From: Cordilura impudica
Lineage: Eukaryota > Arthropoda > Insecta > Diptera > Scathophagidae
Reading direction: 5' to 3'
DNA length: 64,000 nucleotides
Assembly: GCA_963682025.1 (NCBI GenBank)
Contig: OY821519.1
Location: 251,424,858-251,488,857 of the forward strand
This document shows positions 1 through 11,331 of the stretch, in pieces; the first letter of the stretch is position 1, and each line of letters begins with the position of its first letter. The notes beneath the pieces were generated by a model that ran no database searches, was not told the origin of the DNA, and saw only the letters and a program-made list of their open reading frames with translations. The position numbers and the translations under genes were made by a program.

Positions 1-785
1 AACCAATGGAGATTAACTTATGAATAAGAGCGTCATGCCAAACTGAATTAAAGGCAGATTTTATGTCCAGTAAAATCATGGCAGTCGATTTTTGATCACT
101 GAATTTTTTTTAAACTATTTTCTTGATTCTAACTAATGGTTGTGTAGTATTGTGTTGAGCACGGAACCCGAATTGCTGGACGGGAAGAATATTGCAATCT
201 TCAATAAAATTAACTAATTTATCCTTTATGAGTATCTCTAATATCTTGCACATAGTGTTTAAGAGGCTTACTGGTCTGTATCAGTCGGGACTATAATGAT
301 CTTTTCCCGGTTTAAGAATGGCTATTATTTTAGATTTTTTCCAACTTATTGGGAAGTAACACATCCTAAAACAAGCATTATACAGACGTGTTAGGACTTC
401 TAAACCTTTTGAACGAATGGCTTTTATGCATTTATTAGAGATACCATCTATTCCTGGACTTTTTTTTATTCTTTAAATTCTTTATAATGCTTTTGATACT
501 TGAGATATTCACAATACCTCCACTATTCATTGAATAATCTTGATTATTCAATATTCTAATAGACTTGGAAACAGTCTCACTTGTACTTAAATCACTCAAA
601 TTTGTAGAGATAGAGTGGCTCGGAAAAAATTTTTGAGCAAGTATTTCAGATATTTGAATATTTGTTGTATACAATTTACCATTTTATTTGAGGCTTGGAA
701 TACATTTCGTTTTCTTTCGGATAATTCTAGAAATATTCCAAAACTTCGGAGAAGATTTATCAAGACTTTTCAGCATTTAAATTTA
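1..785 (-). pseudogene. Non-LTR retrotransposon (Jockey-group) reverse transcriptase fragment
   Basis: This is a broken LINE ORF2 read on the minus strand, running from about 785 down to the window edge. The upper part contains KFWNISRIIRKK and the ISEILAQKFF linker that precedes the reverse transcriptase in Jockey-group elements. A frameshift in an A-run near 465-470 leads into SPGIDGISNKCIK, then an in-frame TGA in the 'SPD-YRPVSLL' motif near 285, then FGFRAQHNTTQPLVRI, and finally MILLDIKSAFNSVWHD at the edge. The catalytic YADD/FADD box would lie outside the window. The product would copy its own RNA at a nicked target, but this copy cannot be translated. The exact clade is not certain. 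Confidence 0.85.
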
Positions 786-789
786 AATT

Positions 790-1075
790 TATTATATATA
801 TTTGTTAAACGTACAGAAGATATATAAATAATAAATAATTTTATAAGAGTCTAAAGGTATGCTAATTCACAATTCAACGTAATTAATAAACACACACACA
901 GCATTGCATAGTTTTTTATTTGAAGTTTAAATATGTGTTTTATGTATGTGTTAGTAGCAACTTAAAATGATTATTATTCCCAAAAAATATACCAGATGAA
1001 GAACATCTGTAAAGATGGTGCACATCTGTAAAGAAATACCTTTCCAATGGTATATTTTTTGTCGAATTCAGTTGG
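790..1075 (-). repeat. Helitron-type interspersed repeat, copy A (partial)
   Basis: This stretch matches the repeat at 35328-35930, including the 'ctaaaggtatgctaattcac' region, a short CA run, 'tttttatttgaag..taaatatgtg', and two 'acatctgtaaag'-type motifs. Copies with an intact terminus (21309, 27770, 35328) end in a short hairpin followed by CTAGT, a Helitron-like terminus. That end is missing here, where the copy abuts the LINE fragment at 1-785. No coding potential was seen. Confidence 0.55.
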
Positions 1076-1089
1076 TAACTAAAAGTGTA

Positions 1090-2530
1090 GAAGAGGTTAC
1101 CAGAAATTGCCTTACCTATTAATATTGTATATCAGGATATCAGGATATACATTTTAATAACCACTAACCATTCTGATGGCAAGACTCATGGAGGAATTTG
1201 TATCTTAATTAGGTCTCATACATATATGACATTTGCCCGAGCAGGATATTTGAAAAACTATTTGGAGGCAACTTCAATAGATGTCGTTTTTCATAGTAGT
1301 AATATCTCCTTACCAGAATTTTCAATAACATCAGATCAATTTACTGGGCGAAAAATTCGTTGCCGACAGCGATTACAATGCTAAACATCCGTACTGGGGT
1401 TCGTGTCTCATAAGCCCTAGGGGAAGGCAACTGTATAATGTCTTAATATACAAAAGGGTTCTCACCAGGGCAACCTACACATTGGCTTACAGATTTAAAG
1501 AAAAAGTCAGATCTCATAGATTTTGATATAACTAAGCATATTAGCAGAAATCTAATGTTGGCAGAGTCAAGTTCAGCTCTCTCCTCGGACTCTTCCCCTG
1601 GCACATTCTGCCTTCAAGAGAATCCCATTTATAATCCTCAGGACTATGAACTAACCTCACCGAAGACAAATTGGTTAAAGTTTCGCAAATTTATATCCAG
1701 TCACATTGACACCAACTCTTCCCCTGATAATGAAGGAGACACTGGCAGTGACTTTAAATTGCACATATTTAATTTAACGCTAATAACTGCTGCGGAGGTT
1801 GCCACTCCTGCTTATAGTCTATCCATAAATTGCCGAGACACGATAAGCCACAGTCAAATGGAAGAATTAGTCACTACTAAGAGACGCCTTAGAAGAGCAT
1901 CGCAGTCCCATCGATCCCCTGCACAAAGTCTAGACTCAATCGAGAAAACCTTCCTCCTGGCTGTTCTAAACATCATTCTCTACAGAAAGCAACAAAAAAT
2001 TGTAAACCGCCAAATGTGTGTGAATTTCCACTTAGGCTATCTGGTGGGATCTGGACACGTTGTGAAACAAGGATAAAATTGAAATATTTGCTGAGCATTT
2101 AAGTTTTGTTTTTGTATACACTGAAAATAATCAGGTCACAGTAAACCCAATTACGCTCACCTCCAATTAATTGTACAGTGTTATCAGAAATGAAGTAGGT
2201 GTTGAAAAAGCACCTTGGTGTGATCTAGTTTGCTCAAAAATGATTAAAGAACTTCCTATAATAGCAAATGCTTCAGAATGGCTACTCTTTTTGGGCTACT
2301 CTTGTAAAACTTCACAGATTGTTATGATCCACAAACCTGGCAAAGACATAATATTTGCTTCATCCTATAGGTCTTCTTCCATGTCTAAATTATTCGAAAA
2401 ATTGCTCTTGGCAAAATTATGAACTATCGTACTGAAAATGATGCCTTACCCACCAACCAGTTTGGCTTTCCTACAGAACATGGCACAATTGAACAGGAAA
2501 ATCGCATAAGGGATCGGATAAGTGATGGAA
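1090..2530 (+). pseudogene. Jockey-like LINE ORF2, 5' part (endonuclease to early RT)
   Basis: This is a degenerate Jockey ORF2. In order it shows an AP-endonuclease segment with HSDGKTHGGICILIRS (about 1170), DYNAKHPYWGS (about 1370), and a linker with RRLRRASQSHRSP (about 1885-1920). Then come RT motifs: APWCDLVCSKMIKELP (about 2210), IVMIHKPGKD with SSYRSSSMSKLFEKLLL (about 2325-2410), and NQFGFPTEHGTIEQ (about 2455). Several frameshifts and stops separate these blocks. The copy stops at about 2530, where another LINE is inserted, and resumes at about 5354. The family assignment rests on motif order and wording recalled from Jockey elements, not on a search. Confidence 0.85.
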
Positions 2531-2534
2531 TATT

Positions 2535-5353
2535 GACTTAGATTTTTATTAATTTTGTAATGTCAGGTAAATTCAGAATAGACTTCTGTAACATACGTGG
2601 ACTGAGGACGAATTTTTTTCTCTGTATATGAGACCTAGGTGGGTGAGGATGCTGATCTACAGGATTTTCATGTACCTGGTTATTGCCTTCTATCCCTTTT
2701 TTCTTTCCATAGGGGCCGTGCAATGTACATTTGTGACAATGTTGTGTACCAGTTCCAGCAACTTATAACTGTAATGATGCAGAATTTAACTCACTTTGGG
2801 TTGAGTTCAAAATCTTTACAGAAGCCCAAACATAGAAAGGGAGCATACCTATAATGGCTTCGATGCCCTTTCTGAATCCATAACTAGAATCCTATAGAGT
2901 TGCCCGAATAGCGAAATCGTAGTTGCCGGCGATTTCAATATTCACAACTCTTCTTGGCTTCACCATTCGATTCAAACAACTCCCGAAGGCCGTTACGTTG
3001 AGCTTTTCGCCGCGCATAACCACGTAGCGCAACTGGTGAATGAACCAACGCACATTCCGTGCATTGAAGGGCAAAGACTTCACACCCTGACAAGTATGAA
3101 GTGAAAATACTTGCACCCCTTGGTAATTCGGATCACTGTACCATTTCCGCTTCTTTTTCGTACTCTGTACTTCACAGTGTTTCAACACCAGCTATGAAAC
3201 GCTCAGTTTTCATTTACGAAAAGGCTCGTTGGGCCGAGCTCAACGATTTCTTCAAGCATTTCAACTGGAAACTTTGTTTCCTAGATAATAATGTTGATGC
3301 TGCTGCGATAATGGTGGAAAAAATAATAGTGCTTGGTATGAGATTATTCATTCCATCAAAGCGCATTTCGGCTAAACCTAATCAAAAATCTTGGTTTAAT
3401 CAGACTTGCAGAGATGCAGTCAGATCCAGAGCGGAAGCATTCAGACTTTGGCGTGAAAATAAAAATTCCGTCACTGAACTGTTACGCAAACAGGCGAGAA
3501 ATTAATGTGCCAAAGTACTAAGGCGCGAAAAGTTTCTTCACGATCAGCGTCTTCGTGCTAAAGTTCTCTCTGCTCCTCGGGGCAGCAAGAGCTTTTGGTC
3601 ATTTGTTAAAAGAGTAAAGAATAATGCTAGTTCTGCTATCCCAACTCTTATAATGAATGACCTAACATTCACTGACCCGGTTGTTAAGGCTAACCTTTTA
3701 GCTGAACTTTTTGCAAAAAATTCATTTTTGCCGGATAGCGATCGACCACTGCCCGAACTCGAAATAGTATCTTGTACTATGCCTAAAATATTCTTCCGAG
3801 CACGTGCAGTTAAAAGGGTTCTTTCGGATCTCAACATTAACAAGTCTTCGGGACCGGATGGTATACCAGCACTGGTGCTGAAACAGTACTCTTCGACGCT
3901 AGCCAGTCCATTGTCCAACCTTTTCAGCCTTTCGTATCGTGCGGGAGTCTTTCCCTCTTGCTGGAAGGTTGCTAATGTCCAGCCAGTCCCTAAAAAGGGT
4001 GCGGCTAATAACCCTGAAAGTTACCGTCCAATTGCAATCTGCTCTGCGCTCTCAAAGATGATGGAGAGCATGATCAATTTCCACCTTGAGAACCCTAGAG
4101 GCCAACTCACTTCTTAATGATCGACAGTATGGCTTCCGTAGAAATCGTTCCACGGTAGACCTGTTAGCTCTACTTTCTGAGCGCTGGAGTCGATCGATTC
4201 GCAATTTTGGCGAAAGTAAAGTGGTTGCTCTGGATATTTCCAAGGCATTCGACCGTGTATGGCACGGTGCATTGATATCAAAGCTTATTGCATTTGGGGT
4301 CCGTAATGACTTCTCTCGATTTATATCGAGTTTTCTAAGAGACCGAACAATACGTGTTGTTATCGACGGGGTCTCATCTAATGAGTTTCAGCTTAATTCA
4401 GGGGTACCCCAAGGTTCCGCTCTTTCTCCTTCTCTTTACCTTATCTTTCTGAACGACCTTCTTGGTCAAACTTTTAACTCGATATACTCTTTCGCAGATG
4501 ACAGCAGCATTTGTCATTCATTTTCCTTTAATTGTAGGCCAAGCCTCTTGGAGATTGGGGGCAGAAGATCTCTTAACAATCTCCGAGTGGGGTAAAGCGA
4601 ATAGGGTTGATTTTAATGCGCTGAAGACTCAATGTTGTATGTTGACGCATAGGGCCATGGAATCAACAATGTCATCTGTATATATGGGTGGTATAGGTAT
4701 TGAGGAATCGGATACTCTTGATGTTCTGGGTTAATGTGATGTTCGTTGGAACGAGCATGTTTTTCAAGTGTCGAAAGAAGCATTCAAGTGTCTTGGTTTT
4801 CTAAAATGGTGTAGAAATTAATTCACTCCTTCTGATCTCCTTAAAATCTATACCACTTACATCCAACCGAAAATGGAATACAACTCCCATATATGGGCAG
4901 GAGCTTCGAAGTTTATTTTGGAGCTACTGGACCATATGCAAAGGAGGGCGTTGGCGCTCATCAATGACAGTAGGGTATCCAATTCTATTGATTCATTGGA
5001 ACACCGTCGGAATGTGGGTTGTGTAGCACTGTTCTATAGATATTACCATGGGAAATGTTCTTCTGTTTCGGTTCACTCTACCTGCTTCTCTAGTGGATCA
5101 CATCCATTTTCGTCTATCGTCCAGTTGACCGCACAACGCATTACAGAGAGAATTCGTTTATCAGTCGAACTAGCCGTATGTGGAATAAGCTCCCCGCAGA
5201 GGTCTTTCCTGACAGTTATAATCTAATAAAATTTAGGTCAAATATCCACAAACACTACTCCCTTTCTCCTCCTTCCCATAACCTATTTTCCTGAAGTCAA
5301 CACAATGCACTGCATTTGTAGGGGGCATCCCTAACAACAAAAAAAAAAAAAAC
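2535..5353 (+). mobile_element. CR1/Jockey-group non-LTR retrotransposon inserted in the Jockey-like relic
   Basis: This is a nearly full-length LINE ORF2 with a 3' tail. It interrupts the Jockey-like RT between its 'FGF..HGTIEQ' block and its 'FEGRKYCSA' block. The 5' boundary (about 2535) is set by the end of Jockey similarity. The 3' boundary is the A-rich tail at 5336-5353, just after a short 3' UTR. I could not see an obvious target-site duplication. It carries fewer lesions than the host element, as expected for a younger insertion. Confidence 0.8.
2560..5294 (+). pseudogene. LINE ORF2 polyprotein (endonuclease + reverse transcriptase), frameshifted
   Basis: The ATG at 2560 opens an endonuclease N-terminus (CNIRGLRTNF), and a frameshift near 2610 follows. 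Further endonuclease motifs are DFHVPGY (about 2660), VVAGDFNIHNSSWL (about 2920-2960) and GNSDHCTISASF (about 3125). The RT begins around 3790-3870 with NKSSGPDGIPALVLK, then ANVQPVPKKG and ESYRPIAICSALSKMMES. A frameshift near 4090 precedes QYGFRRNRSTVDLLALLS, VVALDISKAFDRVWH and GVPQGSALSPSLY. The catalytic FADD box is at about 4489-4500. The C-terminus reads SRTSRMWNKLPAEVFP and ends at TGA 5292-5294. About five frameshifts are needed to read through. The overall length of about 900 codons fits a CR1-type ORF2. All catalytic blocks are recognisable, but the copy is dead. Confidence 0.88.
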
Positions 5354-5565
5354 GAACATTTGAAGGTAGGAAGTACTGCTCGGCTAACCCCTTAGATGTT
5401 GGAAGCCGAGTCTGCTATATAAAATACGAAATATGTTTCCATCAAATTGTTACAGGATTCTGGAATCATATCTAACCAGTAGGAGTTTTCGAGTATGTAT
5501 AAAAGTCATACCACTGATGACTTTAAAACCAATGCAGGGAAGTGTCCTAGGTCATATTTTTTATA
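5354..5565 (+). pseudogene. Jockey-like LINE ORF2, RT part distal to the nested insertion
   Basis: Similarity to the Jockey RT resumes directly after the poly-A tail of the inserted LINE. The motifs are FEGRKYCSA..LDV, LLYKIRNMFPSNC, ILESYLTSRSFRVCIK and QGSVLGHIFYIII, corresponding to the segment between the FGF box and the GVPQGSVLGPxLY box. A short internal deletion removes most of the 'QAFDKVWH' motif. Together with 1090-2530 this is one Jockey copy split in two. The FADD box and C-terminus were not found downstream. Confidence 0.7.
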
Positions 5566-5587
5566 TAATTATATCTTGACCTCATAG

Positions 5588-6254
5588 GTTAGGTTAAGTT
5601 GATAAGAGGAGCTATGTATACACATAGCTCATATCCGTTGTGCCCGGATATACACATAAGCCAGTAGGTCGGCTTGTTGTGCGCTCTACATCTCTACGTT
5701 CATCCGGTTATCTACCCCTCTACTAACTTAGAAGTTCGGTTTCATCAGCAAATGTCTTGAGTATTTTCCAGCTTATCCCCCTAAGTCCCGTCAGGCCTGG
5801 TAAGATGTCGTTGGATAGATGTCTGACCCTTGTTCTCGCAAATGCAGGACAGTAGCAGAGGTAGTGTTCTAGGGTTTCGTCATCTTCTCTGCAAGCTCTA
5901 CAAATGGCTGATTCCGCCCGTCCTATACGGTATAGATGAGCCCTCAGCTCAGAGTGTTCAGTGAGGATGCCAATTACCCTACTAAGTTCTACCCTACTCA
6001 GATTCAGGATCTCCCTAGTTCCTGTAGTGTTAGGAGAACCCCACAATATCTTTGTAACCTTACCCACGTCAGTCTCTGCCCAAATTGATACATGCGAACT
6101 GGTTGCCCAGTTCCAATTTGAGAGACTTGAAAGGTATTGGGTTTTCCAAATTAACTCTTTCCAGGAAAGAGCCCTTCCTGACCAGTTCGTCAGCAATCTC
6201 GTTTCCCATTATACCACTGTGTCCTGGGATCCAAACGATTTCAAGTCTGCCTCT
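5588..6254 (-). mobile_element. 5'-truncated RNase H-bearing LINE with 14-bp target-site duplication
   Basis: The insert is bounded by perfect 14-bp direct repeats, 'tcttgacctcatag', at 5574-5587 and 6255-6268. It reads on the minus strand, with the 5' truncation at about 6254 and the 3' end at about 5588. It holds only the C-terminal part of a LINE plus about 130 bp of 3' UTR. The flanking repeats and truncation fit target-primed reverse transcription. Confidence 0.8.
5723..6254 (-). pseudogene. LINE ORF2 C-terminus: RNase H end plus CCHC-type zinc knuckle
   Basis: From 6254 downward the minus strand encodes the last RNase H motif, VWIPGHSGIMGNEIADELVRKGS. In that family this motif includes the catalytic H and D that help remove RNA from the cDNA hybrid. 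A frameshift near 6100 leads into a second frame with ILTEHSELRAHLYRIG and a Cys/His cluster, CRACREDDETLEHYLCYCP, typical of the C-terminal zinc finger of R1/I/LOA-type LINEs. The ORF ends at 5723. The endonuclease and RT are absent through 5' truncation. The clade within the RNase H-bearing LINEs is uncertain. Confidence 0.82.
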
Positions 6255-7035
6255 TCTTGACCTCATAGTGGTATAAGTAAAATATAATAATTTTATGCTA
6301 ATATTTGTAACTACCAGAAACATTTGACCTAGACCCGTCTTTTATTATACCGATGTGAGTCGATTTAGCGATCTCCGTCTGTCCGTCTGTGTGTCCATGT
6401 AAACTTTTAATCAAACTACGTGTCGCACATATGAATATGTTTTGATTTAATTTAGCATATAAGTTTCTATGGGCCATAGGCTAAACGCTATTGAACATGG
6501 TGAAAATCGATTGATGTTCGGACCTAGTCCCCATACAAATGAGCGCTATGAGATCGAATTAAATAGCCAATATCCAAATTAGCACATAAATCTCTGTCAA
6601 ATTGTATTTGTGTATGTTTATTACATCCACTAATCAGTAGTTTAAAAACAAACCCTATAGGACAATTCTTAGTCATAGCCTCCTTATAATGCTGATTCCC
6701 GATCTTCACTAAAATCTATAAAAAAAAAAAACAAATATATTGCACATATTTTTTTCAAATTAGGTTTTTATATGTTTTTGCCAAAAATAAGCGTCCTTAC
6801 CAAATATGGTCAGGATCGGTCCATTTTTCGATCTAGTCGCCATAAAAATATAGAATCCGATATGAACTGTTTCATATCCGAAGGCAAAAAATTTAATAAC
6901 AATGCAAATCAAATTTGGTTTATGCTTATTTTCCATATCTAAATAGTTGGACCTAACAGATAGGGTCTCTAAACGCATAGTATAGAGTATCGCCTAGCGG
7001 TCTAGACTGACCATAACTTTTTTACTTGATTTTTG

Positions 7036-8536
7036 TTGTTTTGCTTTTATTTACATAACTTTTTTTATTGTTGCTTTGTCTTATCTACGAATTTATGCTT
7101 AAAACAATATAAAAGAAACATTTCATTTTGAAAAATACACATTTATTTTTAAATACTTTGTTCGAATTTAATTTATTTATATCGAAATGTTTATGGTCAT
7201 GTTTACATGCCAACTCTAAACTATGTGGTAATTCTGTTAATGAATGTTTATCCATATGTTAGAAAACCGCTTTACATTCCATCAGCTGATTTACTTAGTT
7301 AAATTTTGGTTTAAGTTTGGTTTTTCAGAAGTAAATTGTAACGAAATAAAAGAAATAAAATTAAATAAAAGTTCTTTAGGACCATTTGATTTAACAAATT
7401 TATTATTTATATGTTTTTGTGTGTTTAGACAAAACATATGTATCTGGTATGTTTTTTTAACACATACAATCGAAAACTAACAATTGTGTTAGCACCCATG
7501 TTAGCTTAACACCAAAACATGAATATGGAAAAAAAAAAATAAAAAAAATAAATAAATAAAAAAATAAAAATATTCCACAAAAGTCCAAGATAATATTTCT
7601 ATTTGCTATAAACAAATATACCTAACGTACAATGGCACTATGGGAGGCGTTACGAATTTAAAGTTAAATAAAATTATTTAGATGATGGATTAAAACTGCT
7701 TTTATAGTTATTCAAAAGGAATTAATTTTTTCAGAAAATGTATTTCTAATGTATTTCAAATGCTAAACGAATGCAGTGAAACTTGCTAATTTTACGCAAG
7801 TTTTATTTTATGATATCAGCACAAAAGGATGCCAATAATATCCTTTACAAAATTTATCTCTCAAAATATCATCTTAATAAATTATCTAGAATAAAAAAAA
7901 TTATATTGATTAATCAAAACTTTATGATTTTATGTCATTTCAAATTACTCAAAATTAGTTATGTTGTTGTATAGTAACACATATCCAAAATTTATACTTC
8001 TTGCTTTATTAGATAAGTGTTCATGAAAATTAAATATTTTCTAGAAATATGCTTTTCGGTTTTTTATTTTGTTGGCCCAGAAAATTTTTTTCACCACTGT
8101 TTTTTATACCAATTCCTAAATAAAATTTTTAAAATTCTTTTTCCATAATTTATTTCCCTTAATTTTTTTCACCGAAAGTATTATTCTTTACTAGTAATTT
8201 TTTTTTTGTTAAATTTTTAATACAAATTAATTTTTTTTCCGCAAATTAATTAAGTTTTAATAAAAAGTTTCCTTTTTTAAAGACAATATTTTTTCGTTAT
8301 ACATGAAATAAAATAAAAAATTTTAAAATTTAATAAAGTATTGAAAGAACATTATTGACATCATTTTGCCATGAAAATAAGAATTCAAGATTCTTCTCTT
8401 TCTTCTGACACCAATACCAGTATCGTAAGCTAAGCCAAAGTATTTAAATAGATTATTTTTGGAAAATTTAATCTTTTGTAAATTTGAATTCCTTTTAGAA
8501 GGACCAAAGATACCAAAAATTTATTTGGAGCTAAGA
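7036..8536. other. AT-rich stretch without recognisable gene
   Basis: Very AT-rich DNA with A-runs and T-runs, for example 7525-7570 and 8200-8300. Short open frames here have low-complexity, AT-driven composition and no family motif. No promoter, RNA gene or element terminus could be supported. Confidence 0.5.
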
Positions 8537-8664
8537 GCTTGACATTTGGACCCAAACTGGGTACCTCTGTACATGTAATTTACCGGAACACTGAGTTAAC
8601 CAGAATTTTCGATTATCCAGAAGGCTTTCATCCCCAAGCATTCGTAATAACAGGGCTTTTACTG
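8537..8664 (-). mobile_element. Possible isolated terminal repeat of a pogo/Tigger-like element
   Basis: Read on the minus strand from 8664, the sequence begins 'cagtaaaagccctgttatta'. It continues through alternating 'ggataatcgaaa', 'tggttaactcagtgttccgg' and 'acctctgtac' motifs typical of the termini of pogo/Tigger-type (Tc1/mariner superfamily) elements, which often start CAGTA-AA-CCCC. No partner end or transposase was seen nearby, so this is at most a solo terminus. The assignment is from recalled consensus only. Confidence 0.35.
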
Positions 8665-8944
8665 TATCTTAGAAAAAATATTAGAATATGAATATTAAAT
8701 TTGTTGTGAAAATTTAAGTCGAGAAACAAAAATCAGCTAAGAGCTAAATTTCTTAAAACTCGATCGCATATGGTGCAAAAACAGCCAAAAGAGGAAAAAT
8801 CTAATCTTTTTATACAATAAACAAATAAATCTATGAATTTGAAATTTTCTGTGTAAACTTAAACCAACATTTTTGGTAATTCTTACGTTAATGGGATGAA
8901 GCGGTCAGAAAGGACCATTTAAATCAAACTGCAATAATAATCTT

Positions 8945-9181
8945 GAAACTCGCCTTTTTACTTCAAAAGCATTTTTCTCAAAAAGTATCTTTTCTGCAAA
9001 AAGTAATTTTGTTAAAAAGTGCCTTCTCTTAAAAAACTACATGTTATTAAAAAAAGTTCTTAGAAAATTAAATGTTCTTTAAAAAAATATCTATTATTAA
9101 GAAGTAAAATGTTTTGAAAAAGTATATTTTCTTAAATAAATACCATTTCTTACACCAAATACTTTTTTTTAAAAAAGAATC

Positions 9182-9190
<9 letters not shown>
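8945..9190 (+). repeat. 18-bp satellite, left flank of the long-TIR transposon
   Basis: Degenerate copies of a unit close to TTTTCTTAAAAAAGTACC, here with variants such as 'ctcaaaaagtatcttttctg' and 'ttaaaaagtgccttctctt'. The array is interrupted by a poly-A/(TA)n stretch (9181-9213), where a DNA transposon inserted. It resumes at 11955 in the same orientation. Confidence 0.7.
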
Positions 9191-9212
<22 letters not shown>

Positions 9213-9213
9213 T

Positions 9214-9770
9214 GGGGGATTTCATGTCAAGTGCACCAACTTTTGAAAGCGATGTCTTCCGATCGGGATGAAATTTGCACCAAGGTTAGTCCTATTGGAT
9301 AGTAGTTTAGACACAATTTCTCAAAAAGATTGGTCCAGATCTCTCTGAGTTAGAGGGGATCAAAATTTGACATTTTGGCCAAACAGGTGTTTTTTCTCAT
9401 CCTTGTAACTTATTACCTATTGTTCTTAGAAAATTTTCTCCCAAAGAGTTTAGATAGCTATTTCTTCAATATTTCGGAAAAAAATACTTAAAAAAAAAAA
9501 AAAATTTAGACTTTTTTTTTTGCTATATTAAAGCATTTTTTGCCTTTTTTCGAAAAGGGCATTTATTTCCTTTAAGAGATTTTTGGTCGCTTAGTGGGAT
9601 GGGAGTGGGATATCTATCAAAATAAATGTTTTGTAACTCAAGACAACGGTTTTTCAATTTTTCTCAAATGCACTATTTTGAATTTTTTCCTATTTGTGCG
9701 TAAAACCTTACAAATAAAACTTATACTGAGAAACTAGACAAACTAAACTTTCCGAAGGTATGTAACATAC
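9214..9770 (+). repeat. Left terminal inverted repeat of the 2.7-kb transposon
   Basis: 557 bp, pairing with 11332-11921. Matching blocks in order are the 'gatgtcttccgatcgg' region, 'ccaataggactaacc' (in reverse complement), 'gatcagaggggatcaaa'-like sequence, 'gaagaaatagctatctaaac' (in reverse complement), 'gtgggatgggagtgggatat' and 'aactagacaaactaaacttt'. Confidence 0.88.
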
Positions 9771-9792
9771 CTTCATAACATAACAGAAGAGA

Positions 9793-10980
9793 ATGGTTCT
9801 CTGTAACCTGAAAGAGTTATTTGCAACATTTCAATCCGAACACGAGAATGTTAGAATTGGCTTCACGAAATTAACCCAAATGAGGCCAAAACGTTGCGTT
9901 TTGGCAGAAAGCAGCGGAACTCACACAGTATGCGTTTGCATTTACCATGAAAATGTTAAACTGATGTTGAAGGAAATCAACTTAAAGTATTTAACAGATG
10001 ATTGGGCAGAAGATTTATACGATTATCGCGATTGCCTTAAATTGACTATTTGTCCTAATGCAACAACTTCTTGCCACTTAGGTGAATGTACCAATTGCCC
10101 GAAAACAAAATTCATCAAAGAAAATTTAATCAACTCTTTAGATCGATAATATATAGAGGAGGTCAAATTTGATTCTTGGATTCAGACTGACAGATGCACA
10201 TTGAAAACAATCATTTTAAATGGGAACCCATGAATTTTTAGTCAAAGAGCAATGGTCATTCTTCAAGGATTTCAAGATACATTTGAAGTCTGGTGAATTC
10301 GTTATTTCATATGATTTCGCAGAAAACTATAAATATGTTCTTCAGGATGCCATACAAGCATTCCACTTCAATAACGACCAAGCAACTATATTCACAGTAG
10401 TTATTTACTACATGAAAGATGAAATCTGGAACACAAAAGTATGTCAATCATATCCTACGATTTGAAACATGATAGCGTTGCAGTTTATGAGTACCAGAAG
10501 AGAATACTAAAATTTCTAAAATCTAAATTTACAGTAAAGAAGGTATACTACGTTTCGGACGGAGCTCGTCAACATTTTAAAAACAAAAGTAGCTTTGCAA
10601 ATCTTATGGCCCATGAAAAAGATTTTGGAATGCCAGCTGAGTGGCATTTTCATCCTACTGTTCATGGTAAAGGAGCATGTGATGGTATTGGAGCAAACCT
10701 TAAAAGAAATGCAGCGAAGTCTAGCCTCCAGTGCTCTCATCAAGATCGCATCTTAGATGCGACTGCTTTATTCCCTTGGGCAAAGAGTTATTGTAAAGAA
10801 ACTAAAATAGTTTTTAGTAGCAAAGAGGATCATCAGGAAACATTGAAAACACTGAAGAGCAGATTCGATGCTGCGGTAACAATCGATGGCACCGCTCAAT
10901 ACCATGCTTGTCGGAAGACTCAAGTTGAAAAAGTTTTCTGCCTCTATTCAATGCGATTTCTTTCCAAAGACAACAAATAA
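9793..10980 (+). pseudogene. Transposase-like protein of the long-TIR element (HGKG-motif family)
   Basis: Three overlapping frames make one gene. 9793-10149 begins with an ATG just inside the left TIR and encodes RPKRCVLAESSGTHTVCVC followed by a Cys cluster, CHLGECTNCPKTKF. After a TAA at 10147 the same frame continues (EEVKFDSWIQTDRC). Frames then switch to 10220-10465, with VISYDFAENYKYVLQDAIQ, and to 10441-10980, with YYVSDGARQHFKNKSSF, EWHFHPTVHGKGACDGIG and KRNAAKSSLQ. The Asp residues in 'YDFAENY' and 'VSDGA' plus the HGKG..DG block look like the catalytic core of an RNase H-fold transposase; that is inferred from pattern. Related proteins are scattered through animal genomes as uncharacterised ORFs. 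One stop and two frameshifts inactivate this copy. The end at 10978 precedes a Lys-rich stretch in another frame to about 11125. Confidence 0.7.
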
Positions 10981-11331
10981 ACCAGCAGCGAAATCAACAG
11001 CTGAACCTTGTAATGCCAAGAAAGGATTGACAAAAAACGCAGTAAATAAAGGCGACAAAAAATTTAAAAGACTTAAATACTTCATCAGCTACAATAAATT
11101 TAGTATAAAAATAGTTATTATATAAATGGATCTAATGCAATTAAGATTAAATTTTAATAAATTATTTATCTTTTTATTTTTAATATTATTATTATTATAC
11201 ATTAATTTAATTATTATTAGAAATAAATAAAAAATAATAATTTTTCAACATTTCTATAGAAAAAAAGCGAGTTTTTTCCTGAGGTTAACATATTCTGGGT
11301 ATTACAGTATCGAGGGTATAAAATTTTAGTT

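Larger units (their letters stand above)
5566..7035 (+). repeat. Mini-me-like dispersed repeat, copy 1, split by a LINE at 5588-6254
   Basis: The stretch 6269-7035 is clearly homologous to 42901-43600. Shared blocks include 'ctagacccgtcttttatt', 'gagtcgattta', a short run of GTCY tetranucleotides ('ccgtctgtccgtctgtgtgt', 6386-6405), 'ccatgtaaac', 'cctagtccccatacaaatga', and a terminal 'tctaga' palindromic block followed by 'ttacttg'. An internal (GTCY)n block is a hallmark of the dipteran mini-me family. By alignment with copy 2, the left end of this copy falls near 5566-5587, so the RNase H LINE landed inside it. No coding function is expected. Confidence 0.6.

Noticed and set aside
3544..3918. 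124-codon minus-strand frame, and other frames antisense to the LINE at 2535-5353
   Set aside because: The plus strand has the ordered endonuclease and RT motifs; the antisense frames have none.
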